Shown here one piece after another: positions 17,453-25,515 of a DNA stretch of 64,000 nucleotides. A program made the translations under genes and the position numbers. Positions within the stretch are counted from its first letter, which is position 1. Every line of letters begins with the position of its first letter. This DNA comes from Candidatus Eiseniibacteriota bacterium (GTDB lineage Bacteria; Orphanbacterota; Orphanbacteria; Orphanbacterales; Orphanbacteraceae). The stretch lies in NCBI GenBank assembly GCA_029262235.1, contig JAJCZU010000002.1:434001-498000 (forward strand), in the 5' to 3' direction. The notes under the pieces were generated by a model. It saw only the letters and a program-made list of their open reading frames with translations. It did no database searches and was not told where the DNA came from.

Positions 17453-18616
17453 CTACTCGTAGACCATCCAGAGGGGGCCCGGGAAAAGAAAGGAAAGGCC
17501 GTCGCGCATCCGGTCGCGCCAGTTTTCCCAGTTATGACCGTCTCGTGATTCGACATACCGGACATCCATGCCGGTAGACTGCAACAGGGGAACCATGCTG
17601 CGGTTCTCGTAGATGAGCGATTCGTACATGCCGCAGCTGACGAACACTTTTTCCGCAATGGCGACCGGCTTCGCCCGGTACCTGTTTACGAATTCGACAA
17701 CCGGCTCGAATGCCGGTCCGCGCTGCTGCTCCCCGATGTCGGTGAATGCGAACGACCCCGACTGCAGAAGCAGCCGGCCGAACAGGTCGGGGTAGCGAAG
17801 CGCAGTCGAAAACGACGCGATCGCGCCGAAGCTCGCGCCCATGAGTCCGCGTCCCTCGGCCGTGCCGATCAAGGGGTAGCGCGACTCGAGGCGGGGGAGA
17901 AGTTCCTCCGCCAGGAATTCGTCGTGCGCGGGCATGGCGGCGTACTCGTTCAGCCGGTCGCGAGGATGTGTGAACGCCACGATCATTTCCGACACTTCCA
18001 GCCGATGAATCAGGTTGTCGAGAACCGTCTTCATGTTCGAAAAGTGCGTGTAGTCCCCGCCGTCCAGGACGATCAGAAGCGGGTAGCGTCGTGTGCGTCG
18101 AAAGCGCGCCGGCTTATAAAGCGAAACAGCATAATCGTGGCGAAGCGCGCGGCTTCGGAATCGCAGTTCCTCGATCGTTCCTTCGCGCGCCTCCGGGTCG
18201 TGTTCGGTCCAGTCCGGGCGTTCGTATCCGTAGCTCTGCAGCACGCTGTTGGCGCCGAACGGGTCGAGTGCCCGGTGCGGGTTCAACGGATCTTCGATCC
18301 ATCGTCCCTGTTCGCCGAGCTGCAGTTCGAACTTGTATTCCATCCGGGACTCGTCCGGAAGATCCAGCGTCAGATACCAGAGATCCGAATTCGCAACGCG
18401 GCGCAACGGCTGTGTCGACGGCAGGCCGAAGACGAAGTGACGCAGGGTCACGCCGTCGGCTTCTCCGTGGAATACGTAGGTCACCGAGCCCGGTTCAACG
18501 ATCGGAAACGTGTTCTCTTCGATGAACGCGTCAATCGCGGCCGCGTCCGGCGCTCCCTTTTCAATCCAGTGCTGCAGTGTCTCTCGTGCTGTCATCGTAT
18601 CCGTCACTGGTGTCAT
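17453..18616 (-). CDS. Enterochelin-esterase-like hydrolase with N-terminal E-set domain
   Basis: 387 residues. An N-terminal immunoglobulin-like/E-set domain (about 40-135: VTYVFHGEADGVTLRHFVFG, MEYKFELQLGEQGRWIEDPLNPH) precedes an alpha/beta-hydrolase domain with LIVLDGGDY, the nucleophile elbow GASFG (Ser about 262) and DGHNWENWRD with the catalytic His. This is the Fes/COG2382 layout, in which the E-set domain helps bind a trilactone or glycan-like ester. There is no signal peptide and no siderophore gene nearby. ATG overlaps the upstream S51-like gene by four bases. The true substrate is unknown. Confidence 0.83.
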   Translation of the reverse strand: MTPVTDTMTARETLQHWIEKGAPDAAAIDAFIEENTFPIVEPGSVTYVFHGEADGVTLRHFVFGLPSTQPLRRVANSDLWYLTLDLPDESRMEYKFELQLGEQGRWIEDPLNPHRALDPFGANSVLQSYGYERPDWTEHDPEAREGTIEELRFRSRALRHDYAVSLYKPARFRRTRRYPLLIVLDGGDYTHFSNMKTVLDNLIHRLEVSEMIVAFTHPRDRLNEYAAMPAHDEFLAEELLPRLESRYPLIGTAEGRGLMGASFGAIASFSTALRYPDLFGRLLLQSGSFAFTDIGEQQRGPAFEPVVEFVNRYRAKPVAIAEKVFVSCGMYESLIYENRSMVPLLQSTGMDVRYVESRDGHNWENWRDRMRDGLSFLFPGPLWMVYE

Positions 18617-19539
18617 ACGCCTGCTGTTTCGACGGCGCCCGCCGTAGTGAATGCGCGGTAAGTACGGTTCTTCAACAGGACGCCTCCGTCAAGATCCACG
18701 CGGTCTCCTTCGTCCATGGGAATGCATCGAAGCGGCGCGAACCGGTTCGTAAGGCGCGCGATGCGTTCGCGTGAGGCGAGGTTCAACCGGCGTTTGGAAT
18801 GAGGCAGCGGCAGTACTCCGCGCGCCAGGCCGAGACCGTTCTCGAGTATTTCTGCGTTGCCCGCACCCTGTGGCGGGTTGTCGTGAAAAAGAACGATCGT
18901 TTCGGAGATCGCCATCGCTCCGGCCGACCATGCGATGATCGTCTTTCCCGCGAGAAGTTCGGCCATGCCGAAGAGACGAAGCCGGTTCAGCAGCACGGCA
19001 ACATGTCCGCCCGCGATCGCAACGAACGAAGCGTCGTCGACCATCTTGCGGAGCTGCTTCCGATGCTTGCGTATGTGATCGTGTTCGAGCGGGTTGTGCT
19101 GTTTTTCGAAACGCGCGTTCCCCTCTTCCACCCGCGCGGCGTGCTCCTGGTCGAGTGTGCGGAGAGCCTTCATCGCATCCGCATGCGCCTCTTCCCATCG
19201 GGGGCCACGCTCGGGCCGGCGTTCGAGCGCAGTCACGCCTTCGATGGCGGCATCGAGTCGAAGCCGGTAATAGGCCTGGAGTTCGCGCAGTTCGTTCTGT
19301 CGTTCGCGATACGCGTCGGCGAACGAAGGATCATGGCGCAGCACTTCTTCGGCCCGTTTGTAGAGATCGAGATTGTGCGTAGGGCGATCGAGATGTTCGT
19401 GGAGCTCGACGACGGCGTCTTCGTGCTCCTGCCAGCCGGCCGTAATCACGGCGCCGCTTCCGTGCGGTTCGAGTCCGCGCGCGACTTCGCCGACGAACGG
19501 CTGCAGTCGCTGGGGGCCGAGCAAAGCAATGCGGCTCAT
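18613..19539 (-). CDS. S51/cyanophycinase-like (class I amidotransferase fold) protein
   Basis: 308 residues. The C-terminal half has the S51 peptidase pattern: FVAIAGGHVAVLLNRL (GG turn, 177-178), AWSAGAMA (nucleophile Ser about 205) and GLGLARGVLPLPHSKRRL (His about 247), matching the position of the catalytic His in cyanophycinase and dipeptidase E. Between the first strands and the nucleophile there is a roughly 100-residue charged helical stretch (about 60-160) that family members normally lack. No signal peptide, so cytoplasmic. It overlaps ATP-grasp and esterase genes on both sides by ATGA. A peptidase or isopeptidase acting on the product of the ATP-grasp enzymes is a reasonable inference. 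Confidence 0.75.
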   Translation of the reverse strand: MSRIALLGPQRLQPFVGEVARGLEPHGSGAVITAGWQEHEDAVVELHEHLDRPTHNLDLYKRAEEVLRHDPSFADAYRERQNELRELQAYYRLRLDAAIEGVTALERRPERGPRWEEAHADAMKALRTLDQEHAARVEEGNARFEKQHNPLEHDHIRKHRKQLRKMVDDASFVAIAGGHVAVLLNRLRLFGMAELLAGKTIIAWSAGAMAISETIVLFHDNPPQGAGNAEILENGLGLARGVLPLPHSKRRLNLASRERIARLTNRFAPLRCIPMDEGDRVDLDGGVLLKNRTYRAFTTAGAVETAGV

Positions 19540-20759
19540 TCTGCGCGCACCTGCACCGTTTCCCCAACTTCATTCAGGATGCGGTGGAGTTCGTCGTAAT
19601 CGGGATGGCGCATACGGATCCAGGCGTTCGCCATATAGCCGGCTTCGACTCCCTGGGTCGGGGTGCCGACGGACGGGAGGTGAAAGTCGATGATGTTTTC
19701 ACGATAGCGCTGATGGATCTGCTCGATGTTTTCGTAACCCGAGATGGAACCGTCGCGATCGGGGCGAAGCGCGATGATGCCCGCCGAGAAGCGGCGGGAA
19801 GGTTTCTTGTGGATGCGGCCGTGCGTGATGGCTTCCGCCCATTCGCGATAGATGTCGAAGTCGTTCGCGGCGCTGTAGAGGTCCCACGCGCCGACGCCCG
19901 GCGGCCGGCAGCCGATCTCCGCGAACCGGAGTCCCTTCGGGCCGTAGAACCATTCCATATGAGTGGCTGACGTTTCGATTTCCAGAACCTCGATGACACG
20001 CTTTCCCATCTCGCGCACTTCGGCGTAGTCGGGGGCGCTGTCGATCCGGTTCGTCGCGATGAACTGCGGCGAGATCCAGCGGGTGCGCATCGCTTCTAGC
20101 ACGTTCGGATAGTAATGCGAGGCGAAATCGTGCGCGACCTGTCCGTTGATCGTGATCGTGTCGTAAAACCCTTCGTGCCCTTCGATGAATTCCTCGATCG
20201 CGACCGATCGGCCCCGGTCGAGCCCGGTCGCATTGATGACGCGCTCGAGATCATCGTCGCTGTCGACACGGTATGTGTCGGCCGCGCCGGCGCCGTCCCG
20301 CGGTTTCACGATCAGCGGGTAGCCCGTGGCGGCGGCGAAATCGCGCGCTTCGGCTGCATCTTTTGCGCCGAGCGAGGCCGCTGTCGGAACGCCGGCTTCG
20401 CGCAGCGCGTCCTTCATCGCCGGTTTGTCGCGGCAAAGGAACGCCGTCTTGACGGAGGTGCCCGGAATCCCGCACTGCTCGCGCACTCTGGCAACGGCCA
20501 TGATATGCGCCTCGACAGTCGCTTCGATCCTGTGGACCTCGACTTTGCTCTGAATGAACTGCACCGTCTTCAGGAGCCAGTCCTCGCGCACGACCGACCC
20601 GATCTGCTCGTAATGGCTCATGTACTGTTTGACGGACGAGGGGAGGCCGTTCGTCGGCGTTTCGCCGATGCCGATCACGTTCGCGCCCGCTTCGGCGAGC
20701 GCGCGCGGGAACTTCTGCTGGTTCTGCGGGAACGACGGTTCTATGAAAATGACGTTCAA
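19536..20759 (-). CDS. ATP-grasp ligase, paralogue 1 of 3
   Basis: 407 residues from TTG 20759, behind GAGG and directly at the first strand (LNVIFIEPSFPQNQQ); a longer frame upstream would run over the promoter. Pre-ATP-grasp N-terminal domain, then YPLIVKPRDGAGAADTYRV, AIEEFIEGHEGFYD and the metal motif FAEIGCRPPGV. It shares THMEWF, EIGxRxPG and ANDFDIYxxWAEAxxHGRI with the proteins at 20.8 and 22.1 kb, so these are paralogues. The Asn usually in the metal motif (ExNxR) is Gly here. First gene of the five-gene minus-strand operon. Likely an amide-forming ligase with unknown substrate. Confidence 0.83.
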   Translation of the reverse strand: MNVIFIEPSFPQNQQKFPRALAEAGANVIGIGETPTNGLPSSVKQYMSHYEQIGSVVREDWLLKTVQFIQSKVEVHRIEATVEAHIMAVARVREQCGIPGTSVKTAFLCRDKPAMKDALREAGVPTAASLGAKDAAEARDFAAATGYPLIVKPRDGAGAADTYRVDSDDDLERVINATGLDRGRSVAIEEFIEGHEGFYDTITINGQVAHDFASHYYPNVLEAMRTRWISPQFIATNRIDSAPDYAEVREMGKRVIEVLEIETSATHMEWFYGPKGLRFAEIGCRPPGVGAWDLYSAANDFDIYREWAEAITHGRIHKKPSRRFSAGIIALRPDRDGSISGYENIEQIHQRYRENIIDFHLPSVGTPTQGVEAGYMANAWIRMRHPDYDELHRILNEVGETVQVRAE

Positions 20760-20793
20760 GGGCGACCTCGCGGGGTACGGGTGGACTCGCGGA

Positions 20794-20822
20794 ATCTTAC
20801 CACAGGTTGCCGGACGTCCCAA
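20794..20822 (-). promoter_or_regulatory. Promoter of the minus-strand ATP-grasp operon
   Basis: TTGGGA (20822-20817), 17 bases, TAAGAT (20799-20794) on the minus strand. Transcription would begin near 20787, about 28 bases before TTG 20759. Its -35 region is interleaved with that of the plus-strand promoter. Confidence 0.55.
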
Positions 20823-20835
20823 GCTAGGATAGACT
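20807..20835 (+). promoter_or_regulatory. Promoter of the plus-strand ATP-grasp operon
   Basis: TTGCCG (20807-20812), 17 bases, TAGACT (20830-20835). The ATG at 20842 is where transcription should begin, and no ribosome site lies between, so the message may be leaderless. Confidence 0.55.
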
Positions 20836-20841
20836 GCTCGC

Positions 20842-22062
20842 ATGCGTACTGTTGCGTTTGTAGCGCCCTACTTCCTCGACACCACGATCCGCTTCGTCAA
20901 AGCGGCGGGGTCTCTCGAGGGGGTCCGCCTTTTCGTGCTGTCCAAAGACAGCGAGAAGAAACTCCCCCCCGATGTCCTGCGCGTCGTGGACGGCGTGATT
21001 CCGGTATCGGACCCGTTCGACGCGCGTTCGATTCTGGCCGGTGTTCTGCGCGTTCAGAAAATCGCCGGGCGTGTGGATCGATTGATCGGGGCTATGGAGG
21101 AACTGCAGGTTCCTCTGGCGAAAGTCCGCCAGGAACTCGGGCTCCCGGGACTCGCGGTCGAGACGGCGAAGAACTTCCGTGACAAAGGTCGCATGAAGAC
21201 GATTCTTCAGGAGGCCGGCCTGCCGTGTGCGCGGCACGGGCGGGCGTCTTCCCGCGAGGATGCGATTGCCCGGGCCGAGGAGATCGGCTTTCCACTCGTT
21301 GCGAAACCGCCGGCCGGCTCCGGCGCGCGCAGCACGTATCGCATCGAAACGCGTGACGCGCTCGAAGGCTATCTCGACCGACATCCGCCGTCGTCGCGCC
21401 AGGAGGTGCTCTTCGAGGAGTTCGTCCGTGGCGACGAGCATTCCTTCGACTCCGTCTTCGTAGGGGGGAAACCGGTATGGTATTCGATCTCCCGTTACTA
21501 TCCGACGCCGCTCGAAGTACTCGAGAATCCATGGATCCAGTGGGTCGTTCTGCTTCCGCGCGTCGTAGATACGCCGGAGTTCGACGACATCCGTGACGCC
21601 GCGATTGCGGCTCTCAAGACGCTCGGCCTCGACACCGGTCTCACTCATATGGAATGGTTCCGGCGTGAGGACGGAAGTCTGGCCATCTCCGAAGTCGCCG
21701 CCCGTCCGCCCGGAGCGCAGTTTACGACGCTGATTTCCTACGCCCACGATTTCGATCTCTATCGCGCGTGGGCCCGGCTCGTGATCTTCGAGACGTTTGA
21801 AGCCCCCGCGCGGTCATTTGCCGCCGGCGCCGCCTACCTGCGCGGCCAGGGATCGGGAAGCGTCGTGCAGGTCGACGGTGTCGAGCGCGCGGCGAAGGAA
21901 CTCGGTTCTCTCGTGGTCGAGTCGAAACTCCCGGCCATCGGGCAACCGGCCGCCAGCAGCTACGAGGGCGAGGGGTACGTCATCCTGCGACACCCGGATA
22001 CGGCTGTTGTCGCCGAAGGATTGAAGCGTCTCGTCCAGATTCTTCGCATCGAACTCGGCTGA
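20842..22062 (+). CDS. ATP-grasp ligase, paralogue 2 of 3
   Basis: 406 residues. Opening strand TVAFVAPYFLDTTIRF, then FPLVAKPPAGSGARSTYRI (ATP-binding Lys), VLFEEFVRGDEHSFDSVF and the metal motif ISEVAARPPGAQF, with Ala where Asn is usual. LTHMEWFRREDG and AHDFDLYRAWARL match its two paralogues. No ribosome site precedes the ATG, and the promoter's -10 ends only six bases before it. First gene of the plus-strand arm, followed after 26 bases by another paralogue. Expected to activate a carboxylate and join it to an amine; substrate unknown. Confidence 0.83.
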   Translation: MRTVAFVAPYFLDTTIRFVKAAGSLEGVRLFVLSKDSEKKLPPDVLRVVDGVIPVSDPFDARSILAGVLRVQKIAGRVDRLIGAMEELQVPLAKVRQELGLPGLAVETAKNFRDKGRMKTILQEAGLPCARHGRASSREDAIARAEEIGFPLVAKPPAGSGARSTYRIETRDALEGYLDRHPPSSRQEVLFEEFVRGDEHSFDSVFVGGKPVWYSISRYYPTPLEVLENPWIQWVVLLPRVVDTPEFDDIRDAAIAALKTLGLDTGLTHMEWFRREDGSLAISEVAARPPGAQFTTLISYAHDFDLYRAWARLVIFETFEAPARSFAAGAAYLRGQGSGSVVQVDGVERAAKELGSLVVESKLPAIGQPAASSYEGEGYVILRHPDTAVVAEGLKRLVQILRIELG

Positions 22063-22088
22063 CCCAAGCGGCAGCGAAGGAGACTCTC

Positions 22089-23306
22089 GTGAACGTGCTG
22101 ATGATTTCGCCCGGCTACCCGCCCGAAATGGGGCTCTTCACGCGCGGACTCGCGGAAGTGGGCGCACGCGTGATCGGTCTCGGGGACCAGCCCGAAGGGA
22201 ATCTGGACCCGGATGTGAAGCGACACCTTTCGGCCTATATTCATGTCGGCAGTTTCCAGCGTACGGATGAAATCGTGCAGCAGGTGGCGACGTTTCATCG
22301 AAACGTGCGCATCGATCGGGTGGAATCGCTCTGGGAACCGCAGATGATTCTCGCCGCGCGGATTCGCGAAGCCCTCGGGCTTCCGGGCATGACGGTGGAA
22401 GAGACGATTCCGTTTCGCGACAAAGAGATCATGAAGCAGGTGCTCGACAAGGCCGGCGTACGCACGCCGCATCACAAACGATGCACGAGTGTCGATCAGA
22501 TTTACGCCGCGGCCGAAGAAATCGGCTATCCGCTTATCGTGAAACCGATCGCGGGCGCAGGTTCCGCCGACACGTATCGCGTGGAGAATCGCGAAGAACT
22601 CGAACAGACGGCGAAGCTCGTGCGCCACGTCGACCAGGTCAGCGTCGAAGAGTTCATCGACGCCGAGGAGTATACGTTCGATACCGTATGCGCGGGCGGC
22701 GAGATTCTATTTCACAATCTCTGCTGGTATCGTCCGCGGCCGCTGGAGTCGCGTCTTGCGGAATGGATTTCGCAGCAGACGATCGCACTCCGCAATGTCG
22801 ACGCGCCGGAACTGGAGCCCGGGGTCAGGATGGGACTCGACGTCATGAAGGCCATGAACTTTCGCACCGGCTTCACGCATATGGAATGGTACAAGACCGC
22901 GAGCGGCGAGGCCGTGTTCGGCGAGATCGGCGCACGCTCCCCCGGGGGGCGTACGGTCGACCTCATGAACTACGCGAACGATTTCGATATCTTTACGGGA
23001 TGGGCCGAGGCCGTTTGCCACGGCCGCATTTCGCAGAAGATCGAGCGCAAATACAACGCGGCTTCGATCTTCAAACGCGCGCAGGGCGAGGGGCGCATTC
23101 AGCGCATCGAAGGCCTGTCGAAACTGCTGTCCGAATACGGCGAACACATTGTCGTGGTCGACCTGCTTCCGCTCGGCGCCGCGCGCAGAAACTGGAAGCA
23201 GACGTTGATCTCGGACGGCATGGTCATCGTCCGCCATCCCGATCTCGACGCGACCGTGGAGCTTGCCAATCGCGTCGCGGTTGACCTGCAGATCTATGCC
23301 GGCTGA
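22089..23306 (+). CDS. ATP-grasp ligase, paralogue 3 of 3
   Basis: 405 residues, GTG start behind AAGGAG. NVLMISPGYPPEMGLFTRGL, YPLIVKPIAGAGSADTYRV, VSVEEFIDAEEYTFDTV, THMEWYKTASGEAVFGEIGARSPGG and YANDFDIFTGWAEAVCHGRI follow the same order as paralogue 1, to which it is closer than to paralogue 2. The metal motif has Gly in place of Asn. It overlaps glgB by 11 bases, so ligase and branching enzyme are made from one message. Three similar ligases with different partners would allow stepwise addition of different units. Confidence 0.83.
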   Translation: MNVLMISPGYPPEMGLFTRGLAEVGARVIGLGDQPEGNLDPDVKRHLSAYIHVGSFQRTDEIVQQVATFHRNVRIDRVESLWEPQMILAARIREALGLPGMTVEETIPFRDKEIMKQVLDKAGVRTPHHKRCTSVDQIYAAAEEIGYPLIVKPIAGAGSADTYRVENREELEQTAKLVRHVDQVSVEEFIDAEEYTFDTVCAGGEILFHNLCWYRPRPLESRLAEWISQQTIALRNVDAPELEPGVRMGLDVMKAMNFRTGFTHMEWYKTASGEAVFGEIGARSPGGRTVDLMNYANDFDIFTGWAEAVCHGRISQKIERKYNAASIFKRAQGEGRIQRIEGLSKLLSEYGEHIVVVDLLPLGAARRNWKQTLISDGMVIVRHPDLDATVELANRVAVDLQIYAG

Positions 23307-25515
23307 AGGCGCAAAAGAACGCCCCGCGTTCGAGAACCTGCTCGAAGGTCGTCTTCGCGACCCGTTCCACTATCTCGGTCCGCATCCCGTTCTCGTCGAC
23401 TCCGTCGATCACATTCTCGTGCGCACGTTCCAGCCGCGCGCCGCGAAAGTGGCGCTCGTTCGCGGCAAGAAGCGTGAGCCCATGAAGCGTGTCGACGAAC
23501 GCGGCCTTTACGAGGTTGTCGTTCCGAAGCAGGCGAAACCGCTCTCCTACAAGTTCGCACTCATCGATAGAAACGACGCCGAAACCATCGTTCACGATCC
23601 CTACCGTTTCGATCCGGTCCTCACGGACTTCGATCTTCATTTGTTCGGGGAAGGGACGCATCGTGAGCTGTACCGCAAGTTCGGGGCCCACCATACCCGG
23701 CAGAAGAATGTCGCGGGCGTTTCGTTTGCGGTCTGGGCGCCGAATGCAACAGGCGTCAGCGTGGTCGGAAGCTTCAATCGCTGGGACGGACGCACGCACC
23801 CGATGAGACGACGGACCCACGGAGTCTGGGAGCTCTTCCTTCCCGCGATCGAAGCCGGAACGCTTTACAAATTCAGAATGCAGACTCACTACCGGGGAAT
23901 GATCGCCGACAAAGCGGATCCGTTCGGCCGTGCGATGGAAGTCAGGCCCGACACGGCTTCGATCGTGACGAAGAAGCAGGGGTACGCATGGAAGGATCGG
24001 TCGTGGATCAGCGCACGTGCGAAAGCGCAGGGCCTGGATCGTCCGATGTCGGTCTATGAAGTGCATCTCGGCTCCTGGCGTCGCAAGGGCGAAGAAGGCA
24101 CGTGGCTTACCTACGAGGAGATGGCGAACACGCTGATCCCCTACGTAAAGAAGCTCGGCTTTACGCATCTCCAGCTGCTCCCCATCTCCGAACATCCGTT
24201 CGACGGGTCGTGGGGATACCAGACCGTGGGGTACTTCGCGCCGACTTCGCGCTTCGGCGACCCGGACGACCTGCGCCGTTTCATCGACCGGGCGCACGCG
24301 GAGGGAATCGGGGTTCTTCTCGACTGGGTGCCCGCGCATTTTCCGAAGGACGGACACGGTCTCGGGTTCTTCGACGGCACGCATCTTTACGAACACGCCG
24401 ACCCGCGCAAGGGCTATCACCCCGACTGGAACACACTGATCTACAATTACGGTCGCCGGGAAGTGGCGGAGTTTCTGATCGCGAGCGCGCTCTACTGGCT
24501 CGACGAGTTTCACATCGACGGACTGCGCGTGGACGCGGTCGCTTCGATGCTCTACCTCGACTATTCGCGGGGCGAGGGGGAGTGGGTGCCGAACGAAGAC
24601 GGCGGGCGCGAAAACCGGGAAGCGGTCGCGTTTCTGCGCGAGTTCAACGAGGTCGTGCACGAGGCGTTTCCCGGCACGCTCACGTTTGCCGAAGAGTCGA
24701 CGGCGTGGCCCTATGTGACGAAACCGGTCTCTGAAGACGGACTCGGATTCGACTACAAATGGAACATGGGCTGGATGAACGACACGCTTTCCTACATGAA
24801 GACCGACCCGCTCTATCGAAGCCATGACGCGCGCAAGATCACGTTCTCTCTCGTGTACGCGTTCAGCGAGCGCTATCTGCTTCCGCTCTCGCACGATGAA
24901 GTCGTGCACGGCAAATGCTCTCTCCTCATGAAGATGCCGGGCGACTCGGCGCAGAGGCACGCGAACCTCAGGCTGCTGTACGCGCATCTGTTCGGACATC
25001 CCGGCAAGAAGCTGATGTTCATGGGGGGCGAGATCGCGCAGCGACGGGAGTGGGACCATGACGGCGCGCTCGAATGGGAACGCCTCGACGATCCGGAGAG
25101 CGCGGGGATTCATGCCTACGTGCGCGACCTGAATCGGATCTACGCGAAGGAAGAGGCGCTTCACGGGAACGATTTCGACCCGAGCGGTTTCGCGTGGATC
25201 GAACTCGAGTCCGAAGACCGCACGGTGTTCGTGTACGAACGCATCGCAAAAAACGGTGCGTCGCGTATCATCGTGGCACTTAACTTCACGCCCGTGCCGC
25301 GCCCCGCATTTCGAATCGGCGTTTCTGAGCCGGGCTCGTATACTCTCGCGATCTCGAGCGATCACAAGAAGTACGGAGGCACGCATGCCGGCATTTTCCG
25401 AACGCGGGAGTCCGAGGAGATCGCGTGGCACAATCGCGCGCATTCCATTGCCGTCGATCTGCCTCCGCTCACCGCGATTTTCATGAAGCGCGCCCCCGCG
25501 AAAGCCGATTCTTGA
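23296..25515 (+). CDS. glgB: 1,4-alpha-glucan branching enzyme
   Basis: 739 residues, close to the usual length for GlgB. Two N-terminal E-set/CBM48 units (about 10-110 and 140-230, with VSFAVWAPNATGVSVVGSFNRWDG), then a GH13 barrel with HLQLLPISEHPFDGSWGYQ, the catalytic Asp in GLRVDAVASMLY (about 413), the Glu in TFAEESTAW (about 466) and LSHDEVVHGK. It makes alpha-1,6 branches in glycogen. ATG 23296 lies inside the end of the upstream ATP-grasp gene. No glycogen synthase or phosphorylase gene is nearby, so its place in this locus is unusual. Confidence 0.95.
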   Translation: MPAEGAKERPAFENLLEGRLRDPFHYLGPHPVLVDSVDHILVRTFQPRAAKVALVRGKKREPMKRVDERGLYEVVVPKQAKPLSYKFALIDRNDAETIVHDPYRFDPVLTDFDLHLFGEGTHRELYRKFGAHHTRQKNVAGVSFAVWAPNATGVSVVGSFNRWDGRTHPMRRRTHGVWELFLPAIEAGTLYKFRMQTHYRGMIADKADPFGRAMEVRPDTASIVTKKQGYAWKDRSWISARAKAQGLDRPMSVYEVHLGSWRRKGEEGTWLTYEEMANTLIPYVKKLGFTHLQLLPISEHPFDGSWGYQTVGYFAPTSRFGDPDDLRRFIDRAHAEGIGVLLDWVPAHFPKDGHGLGFFDGTHLYEHADPRKGYHPDWNTLIYNYGRREVAEFLIASALYWLDEFHIDGLRVDAVASMLYLDYSRGEGEWVPNEDGGRENREAVAFLREFNEVVHEAFPGTLTFAEESTAWPYVTKPVSEDGLGFDYKWNMGWMNDTLSYMKTDPLYRSHDARKITFSLVYAFSERYLLPLSHDEVVHGKCSLLMKMPGDSAQRHANLRLLYAHLFGHPGKKLMFMGGEIAQRREWDHDGALEWERLDDPESAGIHAYVRDLNRIYAKEEALHGNDFDPSGFAWIELESEDRTVFVYERIAKNGASRIIVALNFTPVPRPAFRIGVSEPGSYTLAISSDHKKYGGTHAGIFRTRESEEIAWHNRAHSIAVDLPPLTAIFMKRAPAKADS

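Noticed and set aside
17453-18616. Siderophore (enterobactin) release
   Set aside because: The Fes-like esterase has no siderophore synthase, NRPS, or TonB receptor nearby.
15462-20759. Cyanophycin synthesis/degradation operon
   Set aside because: The S51-like protein suggested it, but none of the four ATP-grasp proteins carries the Mur-ligase domain of cyanophycin synthetase, and all are about 405-413 residues rather than about 870.
19536-20843. Longer start for the first minus-strand ATP-grasp gene
   Set aside because: The extra codons run through the promoter region; TTG 20759 has GAGG and sits at the first strand of the fold.
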